From Bacteroidota bacterium (GTDB taxonomy: Bacteria; Bacteroidota; Bacteroidia; Bacteroidales; Prolixibacteraceae): a stretch of 7,744 bases of DNA. Position 1 is the stretch's first letter. Each line of letters starts with the position of its first letter. The stretch spans positions 1-7,744 of the forward strand of contig JAMDDG010000249.1 of NCBI GenBank assembly GCA_023488865.1. Reading direction: 5' to 3'. Position numbers and translations under genes: made by a program. Below the pieces are notes generated by a model. It was not told the origin of the DNA. It saw nothing but the letters and a program-made list of their open reading frames with translations, and made no database searches. Positions 1 to 6,141 of this stretch are shown here, in pieces.

Positions 1-483
1 ATGCCCCCGTTTCTGGGCGGTGGCGAGATGATAGACCGCGTGACCTTTGAAAAAACCACATACAATGAACTTCCTTTCAAATTTGAAGCGGGAACGCCCC
101 ATTATGTCGGGGCCATCGGTATGGGAACCGCCATTCAGTACATTCAAAATATTGGTTTGGAGGCAATTGCAACCTATGAACACCAGCTGCTCACCTATGC
201 TACCGAAAGAATGAAAGCATTGGGAAACCTGCAGATTTTCGGTGAATCGCCTGTCAAATCCGGGGTTATCTGTTTCCAGCTCGATCAAATTCACCCGTTT
301 GATCTGGGGACGCTGCTCGATCAATTAGGTGTCGCGGTACGCACCGGCAGATTGTGTGCAGACCCGGTGATGGATCATTATGGCGTTTCCGCCATGACCC
401 GCGCCTCTTTCGCTTTTTACAATACAGAAGAGGAGATCGACCGGTTTATTGAGGCGCTCACACGAATCCGTTCCATGTTTTAA
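1..483 (+). CDS. sufS: SufS-type cysteine desulfurase, C-terminal part (5' end outside window)
   Basis: This is the C-terminal ~160 residues of a class V, PLP-dependent cysteine desulfurase. The enzyme takes sulfur from L-cysteine, giving alanine and an enzyme persulfide, for cytosolic Fe-S cluster assembly. Full-length SufS is about 400 residues, so about 60% including the PLP-lysine region lies upstream of base 1. The ATG at base 1 is probably internal, because the MPPFLGGGEMI and FEAGTPHYVGAIG stretches are mid-protein SufS signatures. The active-site loop is visible as RTGRLCADPVM, with the persulfide cysteine at residue 119 of the visible part. The end (TRASFAFYNTEEEIDRF) is typical of the family. 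One oddity is that the usual RxGHHCA loop has Arg-Leu in place of His-His. Neighbouring sufE and a SUF-associated gene support SufS over IscS or CsdA. The family call is very secure; the true start cannot be seen. Confidence 0.95.
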   Translation: MPPFLGGGEMIDRVTFEKTTYNELPFKFEAGTPHYVGAIGMGTAIQYIQNIGLEAIATYEHQLLTYATERMKALGNLQIFGESPVKSGVICFQLDQIHPFDLGTLLDQLGVAVRTGRLCADPVMDHYGVSAMTRASFAFYNTEEEIDRFIEALTRIRSMF

Positions 484-548
484 TTAAAATTCAGACTTTT
501 CTTACATCTCCTGAATATTATATAATCCTAAAAATCAACAGCAAGCGT

Positions 549-580
549 AATTGTCAATTGTTAATTATCAATTGTCAATT
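549..580 (+). repeat. Heptameric tandem repeat (AATTGTC-type, about 4.6 units)
   Basis: Four consecutive 7-bp units read AATTGTC, AATTGTT, AATTATC and AATTGTC, followed by a partial AATT. The array lies in the 133-bp gap between sufS and sufE and ends 10 bp before the likely -7 promoter element of sufE. The region where a -33 element would fall is therefore inside the repeat. Whether it regulates transcription or is only an interspersed repeat is unknown. Confidence 0.8.
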
Positions 581-590
581 TCTTATTCCC

Positions 591-598
591 TACTTTTG
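591..598 (+). promoter_or_regulatory. Likely sufE promoter, Bacteroidetes -7 element
   Basis: TACTTTTG matches the Bacteroidetes primary sigma factor -7 consensus TAnnTTTG exactly. It ends 18 bp before the ATG at 617, which predicts transcription starting near 603-606 and a very short leader of about 11-14 nt. No good TTTG -33 element is seen at the usual 19-21 bp spacing; that position is occupied by the heptamer array. The element also argues against an in-frame TTG start at 551, because that reading frame would run through the promoter. Confidence 0.6.
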
Positions 599-616
599 CA
601 AAAAAAATATTTCGAT

Positions 617-1048
617 ATGACCATTGATGAAGTACAGCAGGAGATCATCTCCGATTTTTCGGTTTACGACGACTGGATGGATAAATACACCTATCTGATC
701 GAATTAGGCAACGAACTCGAACCTATTGATGCCGCTTACAAAGTGGATCAGAACCTGATCCGCGGATGCCAGTCGAGGGTTTGGCTGCAACAGCGGCTGG
801 AAGGGGACCGCATCATCTTCGAAGCCGAAAGCGATGCATTAATTGTAAAAGGGTTAGTCGCCTTGTTGCTCAAGGTCTTTTCAGGAAGGACTCCTCAGGA
901 GATCTTAGATGCCGAACCCTATTTCATCGATGAAATCGGATTGAAACAACATCTCTCCCCTACTCGTTCAAATGGATTGATGGCCATGGTCAAGCAAATA
1001 AAATTGTACGCCCTGGCCTACAAACAAATTGCATCACAAAACAAATAA
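617..1048 (+). CDS. sufE: SufE-family sulfur acceptor protein
   Basis: A 143-residue cytosolic protein of the SufE/Fe-S metabolism-associated family, close to the usual ~140 residues. SufE accepts the persulfide sulfur from SufS on a conserved cysteine, stimulates the desulfurase and passes sulfur to the SufBCD scaffold. The signature IRGCQSRVW is present with the acceptor cysteine at residue 51, the same number as in E. coli SufE. The N-terminal helix (DDWMDKYTYLIELG) and the ALIVKGLVALLL and FSGRTPQEIL segments are also characteristic. I chose ATG 617 because homologues begin near here (MTIDEVQQEI) and because upstream in-frame codons are repeat and promoter sequence. It follows sufS by 133 bp and precedes the next gene by a single base, so it is probably cotranscribed with that gene from its own promoter. 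Confidence 0.95.
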   Translation: MTIDEVQQEIISDFSVYDDWMDKYTYLIELGNELEPIDAAYKVDQNLIRGCQSRVWLQQRLEGDRIIFEAESDALIVKGLVALLLKVFSGRTPQEILDAEPYFIDEIGLKQHLSPTRSNGLMAMVKQIKLYALAYKQIASQNK

Positions 1049-1049
1049 A

Positions 1050-1352
1050 ATGGACCCAAGAATAGATCTGATCATTGAAAACCTAAAAGAGGTTTTTGAC
1101 CCCGAAATCCCGGTAAACATCTACGACCTCGGATTGGTTTACAGCGTAGACGTGGAAGAAAATACCGCAAAGATCCTGATGACGCTCACTGCGCCGGGTT
1201 GCCCGGCAGCAGACATGATTCTGGCCGATGTGGAATATATGACCAAAAAAGTGGAGGGCATCGAGGATTGTAAGGTTGAAATCACTTTCGATCCTGCCTG
1301 GGACAAGTCGATGATGTCGGAAGAGGCACGCCTGGAGTTGGGCTTTATGTAA
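1050..1352 (+). CDS. MIP18/DUF59-family SUF-associated Fe-S assembly protein
   Basis: A 100-residue small cytosolic protein of the MIP18 (DUF59) family, of the short form found next to suf genes and sometimes called SufT-like. Members help Fe-S cluster assembly or transfer; the exact biochemical step is not settled. Family marks seen are DPEIPVNIYDLGLVY at residues 18-31, LTAPGCPAADM with the conserved cysteine at residue 51, and the C-terminal FDPAWDKSMMSEEARLELGFM-like ending. ATG 1050 is chosen because it gives the standard MDPRIDLIIENL start; a longer start at 1029 would overlap the end of sufE. Only one base separates it from the sufE stop codon, indicating translational or transcriptional coupling. 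It is the last gene of the plus-strand SUF unit and converges on nrdJ. I leave the symbol blank because sufT is also used for a longer subfamily. Confidence 0.92.
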   Translation: MDPRIDLIIENLKEVFDPEIPVNIYDLGLVYSVDVEENTAKILMTLTAPGCPAADMILADVEYMTKKVEGIEDCKVEITFDPAWDKSMMSEEARLELGFM

Positions 1353-1378
1353 CAAAACTGTCAATTCCGGGCCAACAG

Positions 1379-1409
1379 AAAAAAGGGAAGACCTTTCGAT
1401 CTTCCCCCC
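1379..1409 (-). terminator. Intrinsic terminator of nrdJ
   Basis: Read on the minus strand, GGGAAGATC (1406-1398) pairs with GGTCTTCCC (1393-1385) around a GAAA tetraloop. The pairing is 9 bp with one G-U pair, and six T residues follow (1384-1379). The cGAAAg loop is a stable GNRA type. The stem begins 35 nt after the nrdJ stop codon. On the plus strand the same hairpin lacks a following T run, so it is a good terminator only for nrdJ. Confidence 0.85.
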
Positions 1410-1441
1410 ATAGAGATAATTATCTGAAATTATGAAAACAC

Positions 1442-3988
1442 TTAACCACATTTGGAAGAACCACAATCTTTGCAGATAAGGCACCCTTCCTGATAAATTA
1501 CATTGTCTGAACCGCAACTTTCACACTTGGCATCATCACAGGAGGTGCCATTCGGAATAAACTTCTTCAGGGCGCGTGCAACCCCATTCTTCCAGGTGTT
1601 GATCGATTCGACATCAAATTGCAGGCTGGTAATCAATTCAACAATTTTCTGGATAGGCATACTGTGCCTCAGCACGCTGGATATAAACTTGGCGTAGTTC
1701 CAGAAGATGGGATTGAATTTGAAGGACAACCCTTCGATGGTAGTTTTGTAACCCCGGTTGTTCCGGTATTGGAAATCGTAGCGTGATACTCCGTTTTCAT
1801 CCCGGTTCTTGATAATCCAGCCATTAGTTACCGAACGGGGAAGGAGGATCCCATCCTCATCATCGGCCAAACCGGTGAAAATTTCGTAGGGCCTGCCATC
1901 AATCAGCCCAATAAATGCGATCCATTTCTCTTTGTTATTTTGAAAACGTACGATATCGGCTTCCAAAATATCGGGGCGTTTGGTTGGAAAAACCCCGTCT
2001 TTCTTCTTGTCTTTGGCAGAGAGCAAAACGCCCGATCTGGAGCCTTCACGGTAGACAGTTACCCCTTTACAGCCATTTTCCCAGGCTGAGAAAAATAGTT
2101 TGCCAACCAACTCCTCGGTAGCTTCCTCGGGCAGGTTAATCGTCACAGAGATGGAGTGGTCGACCCATTTTTGTATCTGGCCCTGCATTTTGACTTTTGC
2201 CATCCAGTCGATGTCGTTGGAAGTAGCTTTGGCGTAAGGTGACTTGTTGACCATTTCGTCAATTTCCTCGCTGCTGTATTTCTTGTTGGTTTTGTACCCG
2301 TTGATCTCCATCCATAGTTTGAATTTGTGATGGAAAACCAAATATTCTTCCCACGAGTCGCCCATTTCGTCGACGAAATCAATCCGTGCTTCCTTGTCGT
2401 TCGGGTTCACCTTTCTTCTGCGCTTATAAACCGGCATAAATACAGGTTCAATACCCGAAGTGGTCTGAGTCATCAGGCTGGTTGTCCCGGTAGGGGCGAT
2501 GGTAAGCAGGGCGATGTTCCGACGGCCATATTTGGCCATCTCTTCGTAAAGTTCAGGATCGGCCAGGGCCAGACGCTTGATATAAGGATTGCTTATCTCT
2601 TTTTTTGTATCGTAGATTGGGAAGGCGCCACGTTCCTTGGCTAACAGCACCGAACCGCGATAAGCCTCGATGGCAACGACTTTGTGGACTTCTACCGAGA
2701 AGTCGATGGCATTCTCTGATCCGTATTGCAAGCCAAGCGCGGCAAGCATGTCACCTTCGGCTGTGATGCCAATGCCGGTTCGGCGGCCATTGATCGCTTT
2801 TTCTTTGATTTTTCCCCACAGGTTCAGTTCTACCTGTTTGATCTCATCTGCTTCAGGATCCGCAAGGATTTTGTCGTAGATGGCATCGATTTTCTCCAAT
2901 TCGAGATCGATGATGTCATCCATGATTCGTTGAGAGAGCCTTACATGCGAACGGAAGAGCGGGAAATTGAACCTCGCGTGTTCCGTAAAGGGTTGGTCTA
3001 CATACGAATATAGGTTGATGGCAATCAAACGGCAGCTGTCGTACGGACAGAGCGGAATTTCGCCGCAGGGATTGGTGGAAACAGTAGCATAACCCAGATC
3101 TGCATAGCAATCGGGAACAGACTCACGGATAACAGTGTCCCAGAAAAGAATGCCCGGCTCGGCAGATTTCCAGGCATTGAAAACAATTTTTTGCCAGAGT
3201 TTTGCCGCATCTGTTTCCTTTGAATAAACCGGATCTTTGCTGTCGATTGGATATTTTTGAAGGTACGTAGCCGAGTCGCGCACAGCCTTCATGAATTCAT
3301 CATCTATCTTGACCGACACGTTGGCCCCGGTTACTTTGCCTTCGTCCATTTTGGCATCGATGAACTGCTCGGAATCGGGATGTTTGATAGAGACAGAGAG
3401 CATTAAAGCGCCTCTGCGGCCATCCTGCGCCACCTCTCTCGTTGAGTTTGAAAATCGCTCCATAAAGGGAACGATACCGGTAGAGGTAAGGGCAGAATTT
3501 TTTACAGGTGAACCTTTGGGACGGATATGTGACAGGTCGTGCCCCACGCCGCCGCGTCTTTTCATTAGTTGGACCTGCTCCTGGTCGACCATCATGATCC
3601 CGCCATAAGAATCCGCACCGTTTCCAACTACAAAACAGTTGGAAAGTGATCCGGTTTGAAAATCATTTCCAATACCGGTCATCGGCCCGCCCTGCGGAAC
3701 GATGTACTTAAACTCGGCAAACAATTCAAAAAGCTCCTTCTCAGACAATGGATTCGGGTATTTTTTTTCAATCCGGGCTATCTCTGACGATAGACGGTGG
3801 TGAAGATCATCGGGCGTTTTTTCGAACAGATTGCCAAACGAATCTTTCAGTGCATATTTATTGACCCAAACCCTGGCAGCTAACTCATCTCCCTGAAAAT
3901 ATTTCAGGGATGCCTCAAATGCCTCTTCATTTGAATAAGTCTTGAGATGTGTATTTTTTTTCATAGAGGAAATGTCATTTAGTTCCAT
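1442..3988 (-). CDS. nrdJ: Adenosylcobalamin-dependent (class II) ribonucleoside-diphosphate reductase
   Basis: An 848-residue class II ribonucleotide reductase that makes deoxyribonucleotides using an adenosylcobalamin-derived radical, without need for or damage from oxygen. The reductive cysteine is C118 (SLSNCFV). The active-site loop NPCGEIPL carries N306, the thiyl-radical cysteine C308 and E310, and the second reductive cysteine is C319, 11 residues later as in other NrdJ proteins. The phosphate-binding stretch LLTIAPTGTTSLMTQTTSGIEP lies near residue 500. The C-terminus has a zinc-ribbon-like set (C822, C825, C836, C839) and ends with a CGSSKC pair (C842/C847), suited to re-reducing the active site. 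No N-terminal ATP-cone is evident. An alternative ATG at 3964 (840 residues), followed by an A-rich stretch, is equally plausible as the start. It appears monocistronic, with its own upstream region and terminator. No cobalamin riboswitch was seen. Confidence 0.96.
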   Translation of the reverse strand: MELNDISSMKKNTHLKTYSNEEAFEASLKYFQGDELAARVWVNKYALKDSFGNLFEKTPDDLHHRLSSEIARIEKKYPNPLSEKELFELFAEFKYIVPQGGPMTGIGNDFQTGSLSNCFVVGNGADSYGGIMMVDQEQVQLMKRRGGVGHDLSHIRPKGSPVKNSALTSTGIVPFMERFSNSTREVAQDGRRGALMLSVSIKHPDSEQFIDAKMDEGKVTGANVSVKIDDEFMKAVRDSATYLQKYPIDSKDPVYSKETDAAKLWQKIVFNAWKSAEPGILFWDTVIRESVPDCYADLGYATVSTNPCGEIPLCPYDSCRLIAINLYSYVDQPFTEHARFNFPLFRSHVRLSQRIMDDIIDLELEKIDAIYDKILADPEADEIKQVELNLWGKIKEKAINGRRTGIGITAEGDMLAALGLQYGSENAIDFSVEVHKVVAIEAYRGSVLLAKERGAFPIYDTKKEISNPYIKRLALADPELYEEMAKYGRRNIALLTIAPTGTTSLMTQTTSGIEPVFMPVYKRRRKVNPNDKEARIDFVDEMGDSWEEYLVFHHKFKLWMEINGYKTNKKYSSEEIDEMVNKSPYAKATSNDIDWMAKVKMQGQIQKWVDHSISVTINLPEEATEELVGKLFFSAWENGCKGVTVYREGSRSGVLLSAKDKKKDGVFPTKRPDILEADIVRFQNNKEKWIAFIGLIDGRPYEIFTGLADDEDGILLPRSVTNGWIIKNRDENGVSRYDFQYRNNRGYKTTIEGLSFKFNPIFWNYAKFISSVLRHSMPIQKIVELITSLQFDVESINTWKNGVARALKKFIPNGTSCDDAKCESCGSDNVIYQEGCLICKDCGSSKCG

Positions 3989-4069
3989 AGTTTAAGTATT
4001 CGTCGAATAAATTAATATCAGGGTCCTTCGAGTTAGCTTAGCTTTAAGCGGAAGCCAATCTTATTAGGG

Positions 4070-4077
4070 TAAAGATA
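4070..4077 (-). promoter_or_regulatory. Possible nrdJ promoter, -7-like element
   Basis: On the minus strand TATCTTTA matches the Bacteroidetes -7 consensus TAnnTTTG at all but the last position. It would give a leader of roughly 75 nt before ATG 3988. A TTTG lies only 4 bp upstream, which is too close to be a proper -33 element, so the call rests on one weak motif and its location. Confidence 0.35.
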
Positions 4078-4192
4078 GTCACAAACTCATTTTTCCGGAT
4101 AGCTATTTTCTGTATGGGCAAGAAAAGTTATCAACTTGAAAGTGTTAATATACACAATTACAAATAGATAGAAAATATTTAGTCGTAAAAAG

Positions 4193-4234
4193 TTGACAAA
4201 AAATAATTTTCTGTGATTTTTATTGACAAAAAAT
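4193..4234. repeat. 12-bp direct repeat pair upstream of nrdJ
   Basis: TTGACAAAAAAT occurs exactly at 4193-4204 and 4223-4234, with starts 30 bp apart (about three helical turns). A third TTGACA begins at 4242. The pair lies between the waaA stop and the nrdJ start, so it is upstream of the transcription unit of nrdJ. It may be a regulator-binding pair, or chance in very AT-rich DNA. Confidence 0.5.
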
Positions 4235-4259
4235 GTTCAGCTTGACAGGAAACGAAAAT

Positions 4260-5498
4260 CTACTTTTCGAAGAAATAACGAACGATTTTTTCTGATGCTC
4301 CCCGGTTACTTTCAACATATTGTGAAGCAAAATGGCCCTCGTTTTCTAACCTAACCGGGTCGTTAAGGTAACTTTCGAACAGATTGTTTAATTCGTCGTA
4401 ATTGGAGATGGAATGAGCTGCACCCAGCTGGATCATCTCTTCCGCTTCGTGAAATTTATGGTAATCGGGCCCGAATACGACCGGCATTCCATAAACTGCC
4501 GGTTCAAGAATACTGTGGATCCCGGTAGTGAACCCACCTCCGATATAAGCTACTTTCGCATAACGGTAAACCGAAACTAAATAGCCATATCCATCAACAA
4601 TTAATACTTCGGCGGATTTTAGTTGTTCCGGCGCTGAATCGGCTGAATAGAGAATATACGGACGTTTCAGCGCAGAGATAATGCGTTCAAGGGAGTGCTC
4701 ATTGACTTCGTGCGGCGCTACCACGAATTTGACTTTGTGGGTACATTCATTCACATAATTTACAAACAAAACTTCATCTTCCAGCCAGGTACTACCGGCA
4801 ACGATTACTTTGTTTCCGGCACAAAATTGTTCTAATTTCGGTAACCGGGAAGCCGCCCGGGCAATCTGGGCCACCCGGTCGAGCCGGGTATCACCGCTGA
4901 TAGAAACGTTTTCGAAGCCAAATTTTTTGAGTATCCCAGCTGAACTTTGGTTCTGTACAAAGATGTGGGTATAGGCCTTCAGCGCTTTTCTGAACCATTT
5001 GCCCCAGGGACGAAAGAAAAATTGGGAAGGGCGGAAAAGGGCCGAAAATATATAAGTGGGTATCCCTCTTTTCTTTAGTTCGGTCAAAAAGTTAAACCAA
5101 AATTCATATTTGACAAAAAACACTTTGTCCGGATGAACAATGTCTAAAAACCTGGATGCATTCCGGGGGGTATCCAACGGGAGATAATAAACATAATCAA
5201 CCATCGGATAATCTTTTTTCAATTCGTATCCGGAAGGTGAAAAGAAAGTAAGCAAGATTCTGTATCCGGGGAAATCTTTCCTGACACCTTCAATTACAGG
5301 TCTTGCCTGTTCAAATTCGCCTAAGGAGGAAACGTGAAACCAAAGCAAGGGTTCGCCGGGAACCACCTCTTTTTGAATCTTCTCAAAGAGATTTTTCCTG
5401 CCGGATAGCCATTTCCGAGCTTTGGGGTTCCTGAAAGAAACCGCCCAGATCAAAAAACAGTACAGCCGAATGCCCGTATTGTAAAGAAAACGCATCAT
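4260..5498 (-). CDS. waaA: 3-deoxy-D-manno-octulosonic acid (Kdo) transferase
   Basis: A 412-residue GT30-family glycosyltransferase that moves Kdo from CMP-Kdo onto lipid IVA at the cytoplasmic face of the inner membrane, the first step of LPS core assembly. Residues ~4-21 (FLYNTGIRLYCFLIWAVS) form the expected N-terminal membrane anchor, followed by a basic patch. The acceptor-side catalytic motif is HVSSLGEFEQARP with E61, matching the catalytic glutamate of characterised WaaA. KYEFWFNF at 130-137 corresponds to ETELWPNL of E. coli. GDTRLDR (202-208), AGSTWLEDE (234-242) and APHEVNEH (261-268) follow. The CMP-Kdo-binding region is GGGFTTGIHSILEPAVYGMPVVFGP (320-344). Length is close to the E. 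coli enzyme. Whether one or two Kdo units are added cannot be told. ATG 5495 is a second possible start one codon in. It lies 47 bp after rnhA, probably in one transcript. Confidence 0.96.
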   Translation of the reverse strand: MMRFLYNTGIRLYCFLIWAVSFRNPKARKWLSGRKNLFEKIQKEVVPGEPLLWFHVSSLGEFEQARPVIEGVRKDFPGYRILLTFFSPSGYELKKDYPMVDYVYYLPLDTPRNASRFLDIVHPDKVFFVKYEFWFNFLTELKKRGIPTYIFSALFRPSQFFFRPWGKWFRKALKAYTHIFVQNQSSAGILKKFGFENVSISGDTRLDRVAQIARAASRLPKLEQFCAGNKVIVAGSTWLEDEVLFVNYVNECTHKVKFVVAPHEVNEHSLERIISALKRPYILYSADSAPEQLKSAEVLIVDGYGYLVSVYRYAKVAYIGGGFTTGIHSILEPAVYGMPVVFGPDYHKFHEAEEMIQLGAAHSISNYDELNNLFESYLNDPVRLENEGHFASQYVESNRGASEKIVRYFFEK

Positions 5499-5545
5499 TA
5501 TTTGTTTTGGGTAATCCGGATTGCACCCGGTATTATCCTTTAATT

Positions 5546-6031
5546 TTAGTTCAAAATACTCTTTTCTGCGAGAAATCCATCATCTTCAAAAAGATTTGAT
5601 CCGTTGGCCGCAGCAACTGCTAACTGGTCGCAACGCTCATTTCCCGGAATAGCCGCATGGCCTTTCACCCATACAAATTTCACTTTGTGACATTGATAAA
5701 TCTCATAAAAGCGCATCCATAAGTCACTGTTCTTTTTGCCCTTGAACCTGTTCCTGATCCAGTTAAATAGCCATCCCTTTTCGACCGGATCCACCACATA
5801 TCTTGAATCAGTATAGACCGTTACATCGGCGTTTTTTTGTTTCAACGCTTCCAGTCCGGCTATTACAGCCATCAATTCCATACGGTTATTGGTTGTTAGC
5901 CGGAAACCCGCCGACAACTCTTTCCGGTAATTTCCGGAAAGAAGAAGGGTGCCGTACCCTCCCCGTCCGGGATTGCCCAAAGAAGAACCGTCCGTGTATA
6001 TGGTGATCTTTGGAGAGGGTTCTTTTGTCAT
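5546..6031 (-). CDS. rnhA: Ribonuclease HI
   Basis: A 161-residue ribonuclease HI that cuts the RNA strand of RNA-DNA hybrids in the cytoplasm, removing R-loops and helping clear replication primers. All catalytic residues are present: D14 (YTDGSSLGNPG), E52 (NNRMELMA), D75 (YTDSRYV), H125 (VKGHA) and D135 (NERCDQLA), closely matching the order and spacing of E. coli D10/E48/D70/H124/D134. The basic handle region GWLFNWIRNRFKGKKNSDLW (86-105) is retained, so this is the full bacterial type. Length is close to the usual ~155. There is no N-terminal hybrid-binding domain. Start ATG 6031 leaves a short six-residue lead before the first beta strand, as usual. Upstream is a palindromic repeat region separating it from the peptidase gene; downstream is waaA after 47 bp. 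Confidence 0.97.
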   Translation of the reverse strand: MTKEPSPKITIYTDGSSLGNPGRGGYGTLLLSGNYRKELSAGFRLTTNNRMELMAVIAGLEALKQKNADVTVYTDSRYVVDPVEKGWLFNWIRNRFKGKKNSDLWMRFYEIYQCHKVKFVWVKGHAAIPGNERCDQLAVAAANGSNLFEDDGFLAEKSILN

Positions 6032-6078
6032 GGTACTCGATCAATCTAATTATTATTCACATTTGAAAGCGCAGATTT

Positions 6079-6141
6079 GTAGGGACGTTGCATGCAACGT
6101 CTCTTTCCATGCAACGTCTCTACCCATTCCGCATCTCTACC
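6079..6141. repeat. Extragenic palindrome fused to a 17-bp-period tandem array
   Basis: GACGTTGCATGCAACGTC (6084-6101) is a perfect 18-bp palindrome. From its centre three 17-bp units follow: 6091-6107, 6108-6124 and 6125-6141. Units 1 and 2 match at 15 of 17 positions, and units 2 and 3 at 13 of 17. The left arm 6079-6093 can pair with 6109-6123 over 15 bp with one G-U, or more tightly with 6092-6104, so two hairpins compete. The last unit overlaps the final codon and TAG stop of the peptidase gene. No T run follows on either strand, so it is not a classical intrinsic terminator. It resembles repeated extragenic palindromes that I recall from Bacteroidetes genomes; this has not been checked by search. 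Confidence 0.75.

Noticed and set aside
488..519. Terminator after sufS (ATTCAG ... CTGAAT inverted repeat)
   Set aside because: The stem is only 6 bp, AT-rich, with a 16-nt loop and no T run.
551..616. Upstream in-frame extension of sufE from a TTG
   Set aside because: The extension would translate the heptamer repeat and the -7 promoter element; SufE homologues start at the ATG at 617.
1029..1049. Earlier start for the MIP18-family gene
   Set aside because: It would overlap the sufE end and add seven residues not typical of the family; ATG 1050 gives the usual N-terminus.
1083..1517. 144-residue open frame on the minus strand opposite the MIP18-family gene
   Set aside because: It is antisense to a clearly recognised gene, overlaps the nrdJ terminator and nrdJ 3' end, and its translation shows no domain.
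4129..4137. DnaA-box-like TTATCAACT upstream of nrdJ
   Set aside because: It departs from the TTATNCACA consensus at key positions and is part of a small inverted repeat; there is no cluster of boxes.
3989..4259. Cobalamin riboswitch upstream of the B12-dependent reductase
   Set aside because: I looked for a B12-box-like conserved core and a large structured leader and saw neither; the sequence is mostly AT-rich with short repeats.
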